Assembly: GCA_030340625.1 (NCBI GenBank)
Contig: JAOPHQ010004309.1
Span: 56,001-120,000, forward strand
Length of the DNA: 64,000 nt
Direction: 5' to 3'
Origin: Merluccius polli
Taxonomy: Eukaryota; Chordata; Actinopteri; Gadiformes; Merlucciidae
Shown here piece by piece: positions 50,787 through 63,827 of the stretch. The stretch's first letter is position 1. Each line of letters opens with the position of its first letter. The translations under genes were made by a program, and so were the position numbers. The notes beneath the pieces are model-generated. The model had not been told where the DNA came from. It did not search any database and saw only the letters and a list, made by a program, of their open reading frames with translations.

Positions 50787-51254
50787 CATAGACATATATA
50801 CATAGACGCCTCATAGACTGACGCTGCCCGTTAGAGCTGACGTAGCAGCGCGGCCGCCATCTTGGTAGGGGGCCCAGTGCGCCCCCAGTGCGTTCATTTC
50901 TATGGAGGAAGGCGTATCCCCAACTACAATAATAAGCATAACTCCCCGAATTTTTACCGGATTTTCACACGGTTTGGTTTGTTACAAATGGCAGAGATTT
51001 ATTTATGATACAGGACGAATTTTTTTTTTTTTTTTTTTTTTAAATAATAAGAATTATTGTTCAATCTTACTTGTTAAAGGTAATCCCACGCGATCTGGTG
51101 TCAATACTGCGCCGTAAGCTGCACAACATACTGGCATAGCTTGCTCTCCCGTTGACTCCTATGCTAGACTAGAGTGAGGACCCCCTACCAATATGGCGGC
51201 GACGCTGGGTTACGTTCCAACACGTCATGAGGCGTCTATGTATATATGTCTATG
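50787..51254. mobile_element. 468-bp hAT-type MITE with 8-bp target duplication
   Basis: Inverted ends CATAGACATATATACATAGA (left) and the complementary TCTATGTATATATGTCTATG (right), continued by CGCCTCAT/ATGAGGCG. They are flanked on both sides by the direct repeat GTTTGCAT (50779-50786 and 51255-51262). An 8-bp duplication is the hallmark of hAT transposition. No coding capacity; an internal T run is at 51020-51041. Confidence 0.85.
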
Positions 51255-51262
51255 GTTTGCAT

Positions 51263-51831
51263 CATTGCATCCCTTCTGTTGCATTACCGCCATCTTCTGG
51301 CTTCATTGAATTATAACACACTCACTCACGAAATCATTTTTTAACTAGTCACACAAGCATTATTCTCCCTTTACACTCAACAATGCCATTCAACGTAATT
51401 TCTTTTAACCCCACTTTCCTTAGCTCCTTTCTACATGTCTTCTCTGTCCGCCAATGTGATACCATAGCGACAAAGCCTTTCTGATGTATTGCTACGTGGC
51501 GACCTAAACAATGCATTTAATCGTTTTGTTTGTTTAATAGTTTTTTGTTGTATTCACCCTCAAAAGCATTTCCGTCGAATCAATAGACCATACGTGACAT
51601 TTGCGTCAGCTAAGCGATACTATATACGACACGTAACGGAAGGGGCGGGCACGCACGTCATTTGGCGCAACTTCCAGCGCGCGCAAATTGAATTCATTGT
51701 GAAGCTTGTTTGGCGGTAGACAGACACGTCTGAAAACGACAAAGACGAGCAGGACTCAGCAAAGCTACCAGCTGCACATATATATACGGTACATACATAT
51801 ATATTGACCATACTTCTTTGTTGTTGACGAC
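51263..51831. other. dut (nuclear form) promoter region and 5' UTR
   Basis: The last 250 bases before the ATG become CpG-rich (GGCGGGCACGCACGTCATTT and GGCGCAACTTCCAGCGCGCG). The TTTGGCGC motif resembles E2F sites typical of S-phase genes such as dut. No TATA box at a standard position. Confidence 0.4.
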
Positions 51832-53361
51832 ATGCCTTCGCTAGAGGTCACAAACGCCGCAGACGCCTGCGTCTCTCCGTCGAAGCGGAGCAAGACCGAG
51901 ACGCAGGCGCGAGACGACAGACCCGTCCTCAAGTTCGCCAAAATGTCGGAGCATGCGACGACCCCCACCAGGGGCTCGACCAAAGCCGCGGGATACGACC
52001 TCTACAGGTGTGTAACATGTTCACCAGTATATATATATATATATATGTATAATATGTGTATGGGACACGGTTGTTGAGTGTCCACTGCTTGCTTTGTCCC
52101 GTCCTAACAGTGCCTATGAGTACACCATTGACCCTATGGACAAGGGGCTCGTGCGGACCGACATCCAGATTGCGGTTCCTCACGGTTACTACGGTAGAGT
52201 AGGTGAGTGGGGACCCGCACGTGCACGTGAAGACGGTGCACACGCTATTCACCGTCGCTTCTGTTTTTATCTTTTGTTATCTGTATTAAACTAACCACAT
52301 GATTTGTTTTAAAGCACCCAGATCCGGACTGGCGGTGAAGCACTTTATCGATGTCGGTGGTGAGTTTGCATCACGTTTATATTGTTCCTTTTGACGTTGT
52401 GAATGGTTGAACGAGTTATTTCAGCTCTGGTCTCATCTTAAACTTTGCTTAATTTCCTCCCCCCCCAGCTGGAGTCGTAGATGAGGACTACAGAGGCAAT
52501 GTCGGAGTTGTGCTGTTCAACTTCAGCAAGACACCGTTTGTGGGTATGTGTTTGCATACTAGCTCCTTACCTCTTGCATCACCAGCGCAGTGCAATGGTA
52601 TCTGTCTGCAGACGAGTAGGCGTGTCTTTGAGTAGACGTGGGCGTGACTTGTAAGTATGAAACCACGAGTCCCGTGGGGTTAGGGTTAGTTATAGTCATG
52701 TCATAACTTTAGTTCAATATTGGTGAAAACAAGACCGAAACGAGCCTACCTCCTTTAAATGCTACCATAAAATGGACCTGTAGATTATGTTATTGTTTAA
52801 TGGCAGCAGGCAGGAGGTGTGTCTTTGAGTCAGTGACACGCCCACCGGTCTGCAGACAGAAGACACGCCCACCGGTCTGCAGACAGGCCCTTCTCATAAG
52901 CTGGGCCTACATGATGGGGAAGCTCTTGGGAGATAATTCCCTGTGTTTTAAATGTGATGTTGTATGACTAAAACATGTCTGAAAGAGCGGTGAGATGCGT
53001 CTCTGGATTGCTTTACGTTATTTAGATGCCTTTATTTTAATAGCCTATTGAATGCTGCACCGATACTCACCGAGTGCTTGTCTCCTTCCCCCTGCAGTGA
53101 AGAAGGGTGACCGGGTGGCTCAGCTGATCTGTGAGAGGATCTGCTACCCAGAGCTAGTGATGCTGGAGGTAACACTCACACACACACACCTCAGCTCTCA
53201 AATGCAACTCATGCATTGTACAAACAAAATTAGTTTTTTTTTTTGTTTTTTTTGTAATTCTTTCCTTCGTTCTTAATTGTTAATGTTGGTTTTTGTTTTT
53301 TCAGACCCTTGACGAGACGGCCCGTGGAGCTGGGGGATTTGGCTCAACTGGAAGCAACTGA
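51832..53361 (+). CDS. dut: Deoxyuridine 5'-triphosphate nucleotidohydrolase (dUTPase)
   Basis: Homotrimeric enzyme that hydrolyses dUTP to dUMP and PPi, keeping uracil out of DNA and feeding dTMP synthesis. Six coding exons: 51832-52007, 52111-52202, 52315-52359, 52469-52543, 53098-53168, 53305-53361; 516 nt, 171 aa. All five family motifs are visible: AAGYDLYSA, PRSGLA, GVVDEDYRGNVGVVLFN (with the catalytic Asp and the active-site Tyr region), KKGDRVAQLICERI and RGAGGFGSTG. The N-terminal SPSKRSK fits a nuclear localisation/CDK site as in human DUT-N. AATAAA follows at 53394-53399. Confidence 0.97.
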
Positions 53362-53393
53362 AAACAAATTATTTATTGACATGAGTTTTGTAA

Positions 53394-53399
53394 AATAAA
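53394..53399 (+). promoter_or_regulatory. dut: dut polyadenylation signal
   Basis: AATAAA 33 bases after the stop codon, followed within 60 bases by T-rich sequence. This implies a very short 3' UTR. Confidence 0.7.
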
Positions 53400-55301
53400 A
53401 TGAAATTATCTGCATTTTTCATTGGTATACTTTTTCTTTAAAAAAAAAAAATCTGTTGTGTATTACTTTTGGTACATTAAGTTTTTTTTACTGTTATCGT
53501 AATCTCCAAGACTACTGCAGGTAGATAAAATTGTGTTGCAAACGTTTCATTTCGGAAAACTCCACCCCCCCACACTTTTTTTTTTTTAACTAAAAATGAT
53601 TTCGCCACATGGGGGCACTATAGGAAAATAAATAATTCAGTGGACAATAATAAGTACAACTTTGCTTTTATAGGTGACTAATTGGTTGTATGTGTAATAA
53701 CTTGCAAGATTTATTTTATAGTCAGTTTGATTTAATGGACAATTCAGAACGGATGACTAAAGGGTGTCATCTGTTCCCCATGTCCACACCCCATGTCCCT
53801 ACCTGTTGGCATGAGCAAGATTCCTACCTGCTGCTCCTTAAAGACATCTGAATATACTGCTTTGAATAAAAGCATCTGCTAAGTAACTTGCAAAAATGTT
53901 AAGTAACCTCAATAATTCAAATAAAGCATAGCAGTGGTGACATATATACACCAGAAATATGTAGTTTTATTGTGAATTTCGGACTAAAACCCTCACTGAC
54001 GTGAGTGGAGAACACAGACAGGTGTCTTAAGGCTGGTCCAAGGCGATGCGGCACTGATTGTACTTGTGAGAGAATGTGTGGCCATGGAGGCCTCAGTGCA
54101 TAATCATGAAGGCCCACGTTTGGCGTCATCACAATGTGGTATGTGTGTGCACAGATTTGTATGTATACAGTTTACAAAGTAGTTGGTCATTATAAGCACC
54201 ATTACAAACCCCTTCAACTTTGTGAGGCTTCCTATAGTTTACAAATGCTTCATAGATTAAAGGTGGCATTGATTATTACAGTATAAACACACATAATTTA
54301 CATGTAGTATAAAGGAGAGCACACAGGGTATGAAGCTAACTGTTTTCGTAGCAAAGACTTGAAATCTGAAGAAGCGGCCAATGGAATGGAATTATTGTGA
54401 CTACTGAATAGTACAGTGCATTTCAGAAGTCTATGTAGTTGTTTTGCTAGCACCAGTAAATATGAATTATTCTAGTCAGTAGGAAAAATGGAATAAGCTT
54501 AGTTTAAATATGCAGAAGATGCCATTCAAGCTCTGACATGGGTCCATTTAAATAGTCTACAGTAAGTTCCTTTCCTCAACCAACAACTTCCTGTTAGTCT
54601 TACTTATTTTCATTCAAATGAATAAGAAACTCACATGTTCATGCTTTTAAAAATAAAAAAAAGTATCTTAGAGGAGGAAATGAAGTCACTGCAAATTAAT
54701 TACTTCCTATTCTTCCACCAAAGACGAGCTATATAAAGCCTTCTACAGTTCAAGTGGCCTTTCAAACTGGTGCCTGATTCCACATATCATTATACAACAT
54801 TAAAGCAAACTCTTGCGACGCCCCCCCCCCCCCCCCCCCCCCTCACATTCTCTAGAGCACTTTTGCACACAGCTGAAGTTGTTTGTCAGGACAATATGTT
54901 CTTCATCTGAGCATCATGACATACGGACAAGATTCAGCCGGTCGTTTTAAACAAAACAAAAAACGTGAGCGATTGTATATCTATGATATGTAGAATCGTC
55001 TTTGGGAAACAAACAATGTCATCCCCTGCCTCGCCCCCACCCCCCCCCCCCCCCCCCTCCCACCCTACAAACCCCCCCCAAAAAAACCATCCTAGTCTCT
55101 TTGGTGTCCTCTTTTTCAAGGAAGAAGCTTCCCCCCCCCCCCCCCCACCACCACCACCGCTGACCCAGACTCAGTGGTTCGTCCAGCAGCTCCAGATGAT
55201 TCAGCTTTGGGCCCTTTTTTTTTGTTTTCCTCTGAGGACGTTTGAGCCTGGATTAGCGATTGCAGCGTGGCAACCTCTGCCCTGTCTCTGTCCCATGGCG
55301 G
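53400..55301. other. Gap between convergent dut and fbn1; mostly fbn1 3' UTR
   Basis: 1.9 kb without a gene. A minus-strand AATAAA (TTTATT at 53966-53971) would give fbn1 a 3' UTR of about 1.3 kb. C runs occur at 54821-54842, 55029-55057 and 55133-55146. A SINE/LINE-type tail (TTTGAATAAAAGCATCTGC) is near 53862. Confidence 0.5.
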
Positions 55302-56144
55302 TTAATGGAGGACGATCTGCACCCTCATCCTCAGTGTGTCTCCCAGCTGTCCTGTGAGGTAATCCTTATCGTGTTTGTCCTCCAGCTCGGCCAGCTCCTT
55401 GTTACGGTACAGCGGCACGCTGCTGATCTGAAGCTCGTACGCCCCGGGAGGCAGTGCCTTCTTCCTCTTGGCCAGGTGGAGGTAGCTCACGCCCTCCACC
55501 TGGTTGATCTTGAAGTAGCCCTCTTGGTTGCCGTAGTCGATGGCGTAGCGCACGTGGTCGTTGAGGGTGGACAGGGCCGGCGTGAACTCCAGGATGGGGA
55601 CGCGGCTGCTCAGGTCGCTGATGTTCATGTGGAACAGGAAGGTGTCTTCGATGTCCAGGCTGGCCATGCTGACCACCTCCTGATTTTATTTTTCGGTGAA
55701 GACGGAACAAAGTGAATACACTTCAAAGCCCTTTGAGACTGTAACTGTGATTAAGATGCACAGTACAAACACACTTTTACACTTGACGTTGAGAAGCAAA
55801 ACACAACAAGTACATCAATGTCACATGGGTATGGAAGACTGGGACTGGGACTGGGACCCCCCCCCCCCCCCCCCCCATGCTAGAAATGTATGCACTCACG
55901 GTATTGTAAGACGCTTTGGACAAAAGCGTCCACCAAATGGCGAATATTAAGACTGACCTGCTGGTGATTGAGGTGAGGGTCCCCTTCCTGTGTGGAGTTG
56001 GCACTGCGTCGATTGCGTCCCTTCTTGGGAAAGCCATTGATCTTACACTCGTAGCAGGCCTCATGAGAGAGAGAGTTCTCATCCGTCTCTCCACCTTGTC
56101 CAAGACTGGTGCCGCCTTCGAAGCCCGCACCGGACACGCAGTGC
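55302..56144 (-). other. fbn1: fbn1 C-terminal propeptide with furin site (asprosin-like)
   Basis: The last two exons encode HCVSGAGF, ACYECKINGFPKKG and the basic site GRNRR followed by SANSTQEGD. Cleavage after RNRR would release a 141-residue C-terminal peptide, against 140 for human asprosin. The final exon ends LGDTLRMRVQIVLH. N-glycosylation sequons NST and NIS are present. Confidence 0.9.
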
Positions 56145-58315
56145 CTGAAACAGACACACACACACACACACACGCCATGTGATACACACCTACCACCCTC
56201 TCAGACACACAGGGTCAAGCACCGACCCTAGCCCACGTACCCTTGGCCTGCCCGGAAGTATCCAGATGGGCAGCCACAGAGGTAGCCCCCGTCCGTATTG
56301 GAGCAGCCGTAGTTGCAGGGGTTTTGGCTGGAGGAGCACTCGTTGATGTCGGAGCAGCCGCTGTTCTGCTGGTAGTTGAAGCCGGTGGGGCACAGGCAGC
56401 GGAAGCTGCCCACCGTGTTGTGGCACGAAGCCCCCCCACAGATCTGGCTGTTTTGACATTCATTCTCATCTGGGTCACAGGAAGTAAACAGGACGTAAGT
56501 AAAAAAGTCATCCTGCTGAGAGAACATAAAACAATACTGGGAAAAGTCTGGAATTGCTATCATGAGAATATAGGAGAAAGGTTATGGGAGTAAGATTGAA
56601 AGGCGAAAATGAACCCAAAATACTTTTTTTCACACTATGAACACACACCACTTTTTTTAGTGTACGACAATACATTAAATGACCAAGCTTACAGTATAAC
56701 GGCTCAATGTGACCAAGTATAATACTGAATGTGGATGGATTGAGTCAGGTCTCACCAACACACTGATTCCACTGGTAGTGCTGAAGGTATCCCTGAGGGC
56801 AGCTACACCTGTACCCGCCCACCAGGTTCTGACAGCCATGCTGACACCTGTGGTTGTCATCACACTCATCCATATCTGTCAGGGGTACAAAGAAACACAC
56901 ACACACACACAGTGAGAATGTAACTGAAACATGTTTACTAAAGAGAAGGGTGGTTTCAATTCGTTACTGACCTTCACATGTTTGTCCGGCAGAGTCCAGT
57001 GAAAATCCTTGCTGACAGTCACAATTGAAACTTCCTGGACTGTTCTGGCAGACGCCATTGGTGCCGCATAGGTTGGGGTCCGAAGCACACTCGTTGTTGT
57101 CTATACAAGGAACAATGCAATGCGGACATCAGCTCTCTGGAATCAAACAACAGGCTAGTAGGCTAGAGAGAGAAAGTTGCGCCACATTGCGCGGCCACAC
57201 TTTTGGCGGATTTGGATAAGCCAAACTGGCTGGGTCACATGTTATATCACTTGGTAATAGGTGTGACATGCTAATCAATCCCCAAACTGTGGAACAACTA
57301 AACAGGGCTATAAGCCTTGCCCTGGAGCACATAATCACGTCAAAATAAACTTTAAACACAGCTTCTGCCAGGCTGAGGTGGTGTGGGATTAGCTCTAAAG
57401 AGGGGACATACGGCTTTGGACATGGGAGCTGCCTTGTGGTCTGGAGAGAGAGTAAGAGAGCGAGACAGAGAAGAAGGGAGAGGTCGCCGTGAAAACCCAC
57501 TTCAGCGCTCCATAACAAGTCATTGCTAAGCTCCCATGACTCAAAACCAGTGGGGCCTAATGAGATCAGTGTGATATCGGTCTGCGTCTATTAACTCTCT
57601 GAGAGGTTTAGCCAGCTTACTGGGGTCCTTACAGGGTCTTTTACAAGCGGGGATGAGATATACTACGAGGTATTGCATTTATTCCAAAGGAAAGAAAGAA
57701 AGTAAGAGGGGAAAAGGGTTTTTGGCAGTGAGAGCAAGTAGGCATAAGCTGAGTTTGAAGATAGAGAATAAATCGTTTGTCGTTAAAAAGTATACATTTC
57801 CTGATTAATTAAATATATAACTTTGTGAAAAAAGGCCCTTGTGCGTGTATCTTACCTATGCAGGCTGTGTGATGCTGTGTGAAGCCTGGAGGACATTTGC
57901 AGGTGAACCCTCCGATGGTGTTGACACACAGGAACTGACAGTTGTGCTGTTTGCTTGAGCACTCATCCAGATCTGGGCAGCAGAATGATACAAAATAAGA
58001 CGTATGTATATGTACATGTAAAATAACCAAACATAAACCCCACAGGAAAAGAATTCAAGGAGCTTAGTTTGGAAGTGGGATGTTGATATTGCTGTCGGGA
58101 GTAGTCCCCCCCCCTCCCTCCCACAGCATGTCTATTAATTCTCTATTAAGTCGGTGACCTAAAAATGAACTGTTGATGAAGCAGACACTGGAAACTGGGA
58201 GGGGAGGCTGGCGAGGTCAACGGAGAGGAGAAGTGCATGCTTGTTTAGACTCCAAAACAAGCCTAACAAATGGGCACAGATGTGCCCTGTCAAGTGAGGA
58301 GGAACCATGGACACC

Positions 58316-58384
<69 letters not shown>

Positions 58385-58544
58385 CGCTCACCTCTGCAGC
58401 TCTTCCCGTCCTCCTGCAGGATGTATCCACGTGGGCAGGAGCAGAGATAGCCTCCTTCTGAGTTCTTGCAGATGAAGTTACAAGGCTTGGGTGCCTGGAT
58501 GCACTCATCCACGTCTAGAGAGAGAGACAGAGACAGAGAGAAAG

Positions 58545-58607
<63 letters not shown>

Positions 58608-60273
58608 AAGGGAGACAGAGAAATGGAAAGCAAAAGAGAGAGAGAGAGGGACACATAGAGGGAGAATGTGTCAGCGAGAGTAGAGACAGTTTGAACTCAA
58701 GGCCAGACATTCCATGCAGGGAGAAGGATGAGGCAGACAGACTGCATTTCTTCCTCCTTTTCCTACCTTTTTCGATGGGGAGCGGGGGTTGCTCCATCCA
58801 CGTAGTTGTTAAATACTTTCCTAGACAGTAGGACTATGACAGAGGGATGCGTGGGGAGGGTCACAGCCAATAAAGAAAAAGCTAGAGATAAGCGAAGAAT
58901 GTGACCCCTTACCCACACACAGCGTGCTAGTGATGTCCGTGGTGTAGCCTGCCTTGCAGGCGCAGGAGTAAGAGCCCAGTGTGTTGATGCAAACGCCGTT
59001 CTTACACAGCTGCCCCATCACGCGACACTCGTCTATGTCTGGGAGGAACGGAGGACAATGGCGGCTGTTAAATGTCGACGTAGAAATCACATTTATTTTT
59101 CTCCAGGGAGATGCGTTGTGTTTAACTGGTCTGGTAAAACTGTTACATTTATAACACATTATAATTTTTTGTCAGGCATTATTGTAATTTATTTTCTGTG
59201 TGGGCTCTGTGTGTGTATATTTTTGTCCCCCCCCCCATTCCATTAAAGGCCCTGTAGACAACTTTTTGGCTTTAACGTATCAATATGAAGTAAATGTTGA
59301 TTGCACAGTGTAATGGCTACAGAATAATGACACCATCGGCGTTTAGATGGGTTCCCTTAGCTTCCCTATAAGCCTCGCTTTCGCTATGCAGCTCTGTCTG
59401 CCACCGGGTACCATCTCCCGGGAAACATGAAGGCTCACTTTACGGCACAAAGAAAACACACCAACCAACGCGCATGCAACCAAACCAGGAGGAATAGCGC
59501 TTTTGTTTACCCCAGTAGCTATCCCCATTAGCTATCCCCATTAACTATCCCCAGTAGTGGAAATAGCGGCCGGTGGAAAAACCAAAGTAAAGCCAATCTG
59601 ATGACACTATTTATATCTGCGTACGCTATGTTTTTGCATTGAGTATACTACCTGAATAAACCTCATATTAGGCTACCCACCCAGTTCGCTTTTCTCAACA
59701 CATACTAAATAATTTGTATCTACGTGTCTCCATTATAGACTAAATGAATGAATAAACTCTTGTTTTCTTGTACTCCCCCCTCCACCACTCACACCAACAC
59801 CTGCTGCTGATACTTGTTTGTGCAAAGCAATACTCAAACTATGGTATGTACTATGCATTGCACATCATTACAATAGCCTTTGCCTGATTTCCAAACAAAG
59901 GTGTGTCTTGTGTTGTTTGTGAATGCCATCCGGTTTATCTTTGCGACAGATAATATCACTTTGAGACACTGGGGTGGGAAAAGTTGTCTTACAGCCCCTT
60001 TAAGTTTCACTTTCACTTGGTACCTCTGCCATCTGTGGTGTAGCCAGGGCCGCGGGGGCACATCTTCTTGTACTGGGTGGTCCCAGGTAGGGGGCAGAGC
60101 TCACAGCTGGTGCCCCAGCCCCGGCCCCCGTCGCAGCAGCACTCCGACTTGGTCACCATGTTCCTGTTGCTGGACGACATCTGACACAGCGTGGTCAGGA
60201 CCTCGGTGAAGCAGAAGCCCTCGCGGTTATCTAGAGAGCATGGGGGACGCAATGGATGGGATGGCCATTAGCG

Positions 60274-60313
<40 letters not shown>

Positions 60314-62680
60314 CTGAGTTTAGTTTCAACACAAATGTCTTTTCAGAAGTAAACAAAACATATCCAGTCAACAGAGTTCAACAAATACAGCCAGGCCATA
60401 TTTCACGACCATAATACAAACAAAGGTGAAATGCTAAATCAAAGAGCAGACTTTAGAGCAACGTTTATTTGGACTAATTCTCCCACATCCTGACTGCACA
60501 TAGCTCCTTTTTCAATCAGACAGACGATACGGACCGACGGACAGACAGACCAGAAGGTTCACGGTTCACATGGGTGGGCCAGTGTGACAGGAAGGATGCA
60601 GGACTTCACCAACCTATCAACCTCCTTCTCTTCCTGTGCGACCTTCCCACCAAGCAACGTAAACCTTCCCCATCTGGACGTGGAGGGGATGTGCAGGGCC
60701 TGTGACTAGCCAGGCCCTGCACAGATAACACCCACGTCTCCGTCCTCGATGCTGTCCTTCCAGCAACCCACCCCGGTTTTCCTCAACAAAAGTCCCCCAG
60801 CGTTTGTTGCATCCTGTCCTTGGCGTTCTGATTAATGACTGAAGGGATTTCCTCCCAGCCTATTATTTTGATAGTAGCGAAAAAGGGAATCTAGTATTTT
60901 CTCAACGAGGCTTAAAGCACCACTATGGCAGAGTTGCCCCCAAAAATATGTTGGCAGCACTGTGGCTATAGTACATTCTTGTCCATAGATGGACTCGTTG
61001 AGTGAAAAGGTTTGCGTAAACACACTGAATTAAAGGTGCAGTGTGTAGAATTTAGTGGCATCTACTGGAACGGACTTAATATAATAATATTATAAAAATA
61101 ATATAATCATAATAATAATGAATATAATATTCATAAGTATGTTTTAATTAGTACATAATCTGACAAAAATAAGAATTGTTGTGTTTGCGCTACCTTAGAA
61201 AGAGCCATTTATATCTACATAGGGAGTGGGTCCTCTTCCACGGAGCCCACCATGTTTCTACAGTAGCCCAGAACGGACAAACGGCTCTAGAGAGGACGCG
61301 TTTTTAATTTTTAATCATAATCTCTATCTTACTTGTAAGCTATGACCTATAGTTTTACAGACTAAATAACTGAATACAGTTTATAAATCTATCAAGGAAC
61401 CTGATCACTTGACACATGGCTTCTCCTACATCGTTGGAAAGGGAGGGGTGAGGGGAGGTGAGGGGAGGTGAGGGGGGGGTGAGGGGGGGTGAGTGGAGGT
61501 GAGTGGAGGTGATGGGGAGGTGAGGGGGGGTGAGGGGAGGTGAGGGGGGGTGAGTGGAGGTGAGTGGAGGTGATGGGGAGGTGAGGGGAGGTGAGGGGGG
61601 GTGGATGGAGGTGATGGGGAGGTGAGGGGTGTATTCAGGTGAGTCTGCAACCTCACCGCTAGATGCCACTAAATCCAACACACTGCACCTTTAAGTCCAT
61701 TCGTGATAATCATGTCGTCAAAATGTGATATGAATGATATGTGATATGAATGAAAAGTGATATGAATGACAGGTGATATGAATGAAAGGTGATATGAACG
61801 ACAGGTGATATGAATGATAGGTGATATGGATGTGTTCATTTATTTATTTATTATTTTCTATTGGTCCCCATGGGGAAACCTTTTTACCCCATTTGAATGT
61901 AATCTAATAAAATCCCAGTATGTTCTACAGTGTCTGCGTAGAGACGGTGAACTAGGCGGCGGGAGACAGACCTATGCACTCTGTCTGTGTGGGGTTGGGT
62001 ACGAATCCCTGGTCACATCTGCAGCGGTAGCTTCCGATGGTGTTCTCACAGCGGCCGTTCTTACAGGCGCCTGGCTTGCCACACTCATTCAGATCTGGAA
62101 CACACACGCACACAAACACACACACGCATGCACACACACACACACACACACGCACAATCACACACATTAACAACTATAAACACTGTAAAGAAATATGGTG
62201 CTGTTCGGAATTTCTTTAGCATAACAATTCTGTTATTTTATGTATGTCAAGTTTTATGTATGCCAAATAGATGCTAACAAATGTTCCCTCTGTTTATGAA
62301 GTATCACTCACAATTCTGAAATGTGGAGAAGTTGTGTTTATTATTACAGTTAATATTGTCTGCAGCATCTTACTGTAATGGGGCTTTCGTGAGGAAAGCC
62401 AAGCTCTCAAACTCACTGTACAAATGCGAGGCTGCTCATGCGTCAGACTTCCCTGACTTCTACATGTAGCATGTGAACGTCTGTGCTTTGGCCGCAGTGT
62501 GCTCCCCTACCCATGCATCCCTCTCCGTTGGGTTTCCGCGTGTATCCCGGGGAACAGATGCACATGAATGTGCCGATCAGGTTCTTGCAAGTCATGCCTT
62601 TGCTGGCGCAGTCGTCTATGCCGTCCTCACACTCGTTGTGGTCTGGAACACAGAGACAACATGTTAGGTGCACGCTATCA

Positions 62681-62765
<85 letters not shown>

Positions 62766-63791
62766 ACACACACACACTCTGGCACAGTCTTATCTACCGC
62801 CCCCACTCCCGTTCCCGCAGTGAGTTACAGGTGCTGAGAGGGTCGGCGGTCTGTTTAGAGCGTAATCTAAACAGCGACGCTAACATAGAGTGTCTGACTC
62901 ATCATCCCAACTGCCACCCCCCCACCCCCCCGCCGCCCCTACCTTCTTCCCCAATCCCCCCCAAAACACACCCGTTGCCATGACACCCGCTGTATCTGTG
63001 AAGAGCTGTGGCGTAAACAGCCACTCAGCCGGCGACGGTGTCAGCAGAGCGTTTTACATCTTGCCGAGACAAGAGCATCCCTGGATGGGGCTTTCAGCGG
63101 ACGTACCGACGGGAACGTCACTTTGTGTAAAGGAGCCGGTCTCCGTCTCCCTCTCTGAGCCGTCGAGCCTGGGTTCTGTCAACGTCTACACACGACACAA
63201 CGCATCTGCGGACCGACCGACTGTAGTACCTTTGCACATCCTGTTGTCGTCCCGCAGCACGTAGCCCGTGGGACATTTACACTCGTACGAGCCCACGACG
63301 TTGACGCAGCGGAAGGCACACAGCAGGGGGTTCTGGGCGCACTCGTTGATGTCTGCATGGGAGAGCAACAGTTTTTTTTTGGAAGTACCGCAGTCGCGTA
63401 TCCAAGGGGTCTTGTGAAAACACGGCGTTCGGTGTTGAGTTGTGCCTACCTTCACAGGTCATCATCGGGCCCGGCTCGAAGCCGCTGTCACATGAACACT
63501 CGAACGCGCCGATCATGTTGGTGCACGTGCCGTTGCCACACGGGTTGCCGATGTCACACTCATCCGTGTCTGTGTGTGTGTGTGCGTTGAAGAAAGACAC
63601 ATTAAACACCTCCATTGGGATTCGTTTAGCCGCAATGACTTGCGGTGTGTCCGCGGGCATGTGTTAGTCAGTGTCATGTGTTTGGTTGTCTGTGTTTAAC
63701 AGGGAGGGTTCCTATAAGAGAGACAATGTAATGCCGAAGGCATGTGTGACAATCTAAAAGGCTGGGAGGGGAAGGAGATTAGAGTTGGGGG

Positions 63792-63827
<36 letters not shown>

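Larger units (their letters stand above)
56241..59038 (-). other. fbn1: fbn1 exons: seven cbEGF domains after the last TB
   Basis: Exons 59038-58913, 58514-58392, 57972-57856, 57100-56972, 56875-56756 carry one cbEGF each (DIDEC, DVDEC, DLDEC, DNNEC, DMDEC). Exon 56469-56241 carries two (DENEC, DINEC). Sequences such as HNCQFLCVNTIGGFTCKCPP and CSCPQGYLQHYQWNQC are almost identical to human FBN1. Confidence 0.93.

Noticed and set aside
55696..55950. Open frames between the last two fbn1 exons
   Set aside because: They lie in a short intron with a C run and lack splice or family support.
57129..57518. 129-codon minus-strand frame in an fbn1 intron
   Set aside because: There are no cysteine-patterned EGF residues and no recognised domain; the neighbouring cbEGF exons already join in phase.
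61814..62170. Plus-strand frame of 118 codons overlapping an fbn1 exon
   Set aside because: It is the antisense shadow of a real cbEGF exon plus a (CA)n tail.
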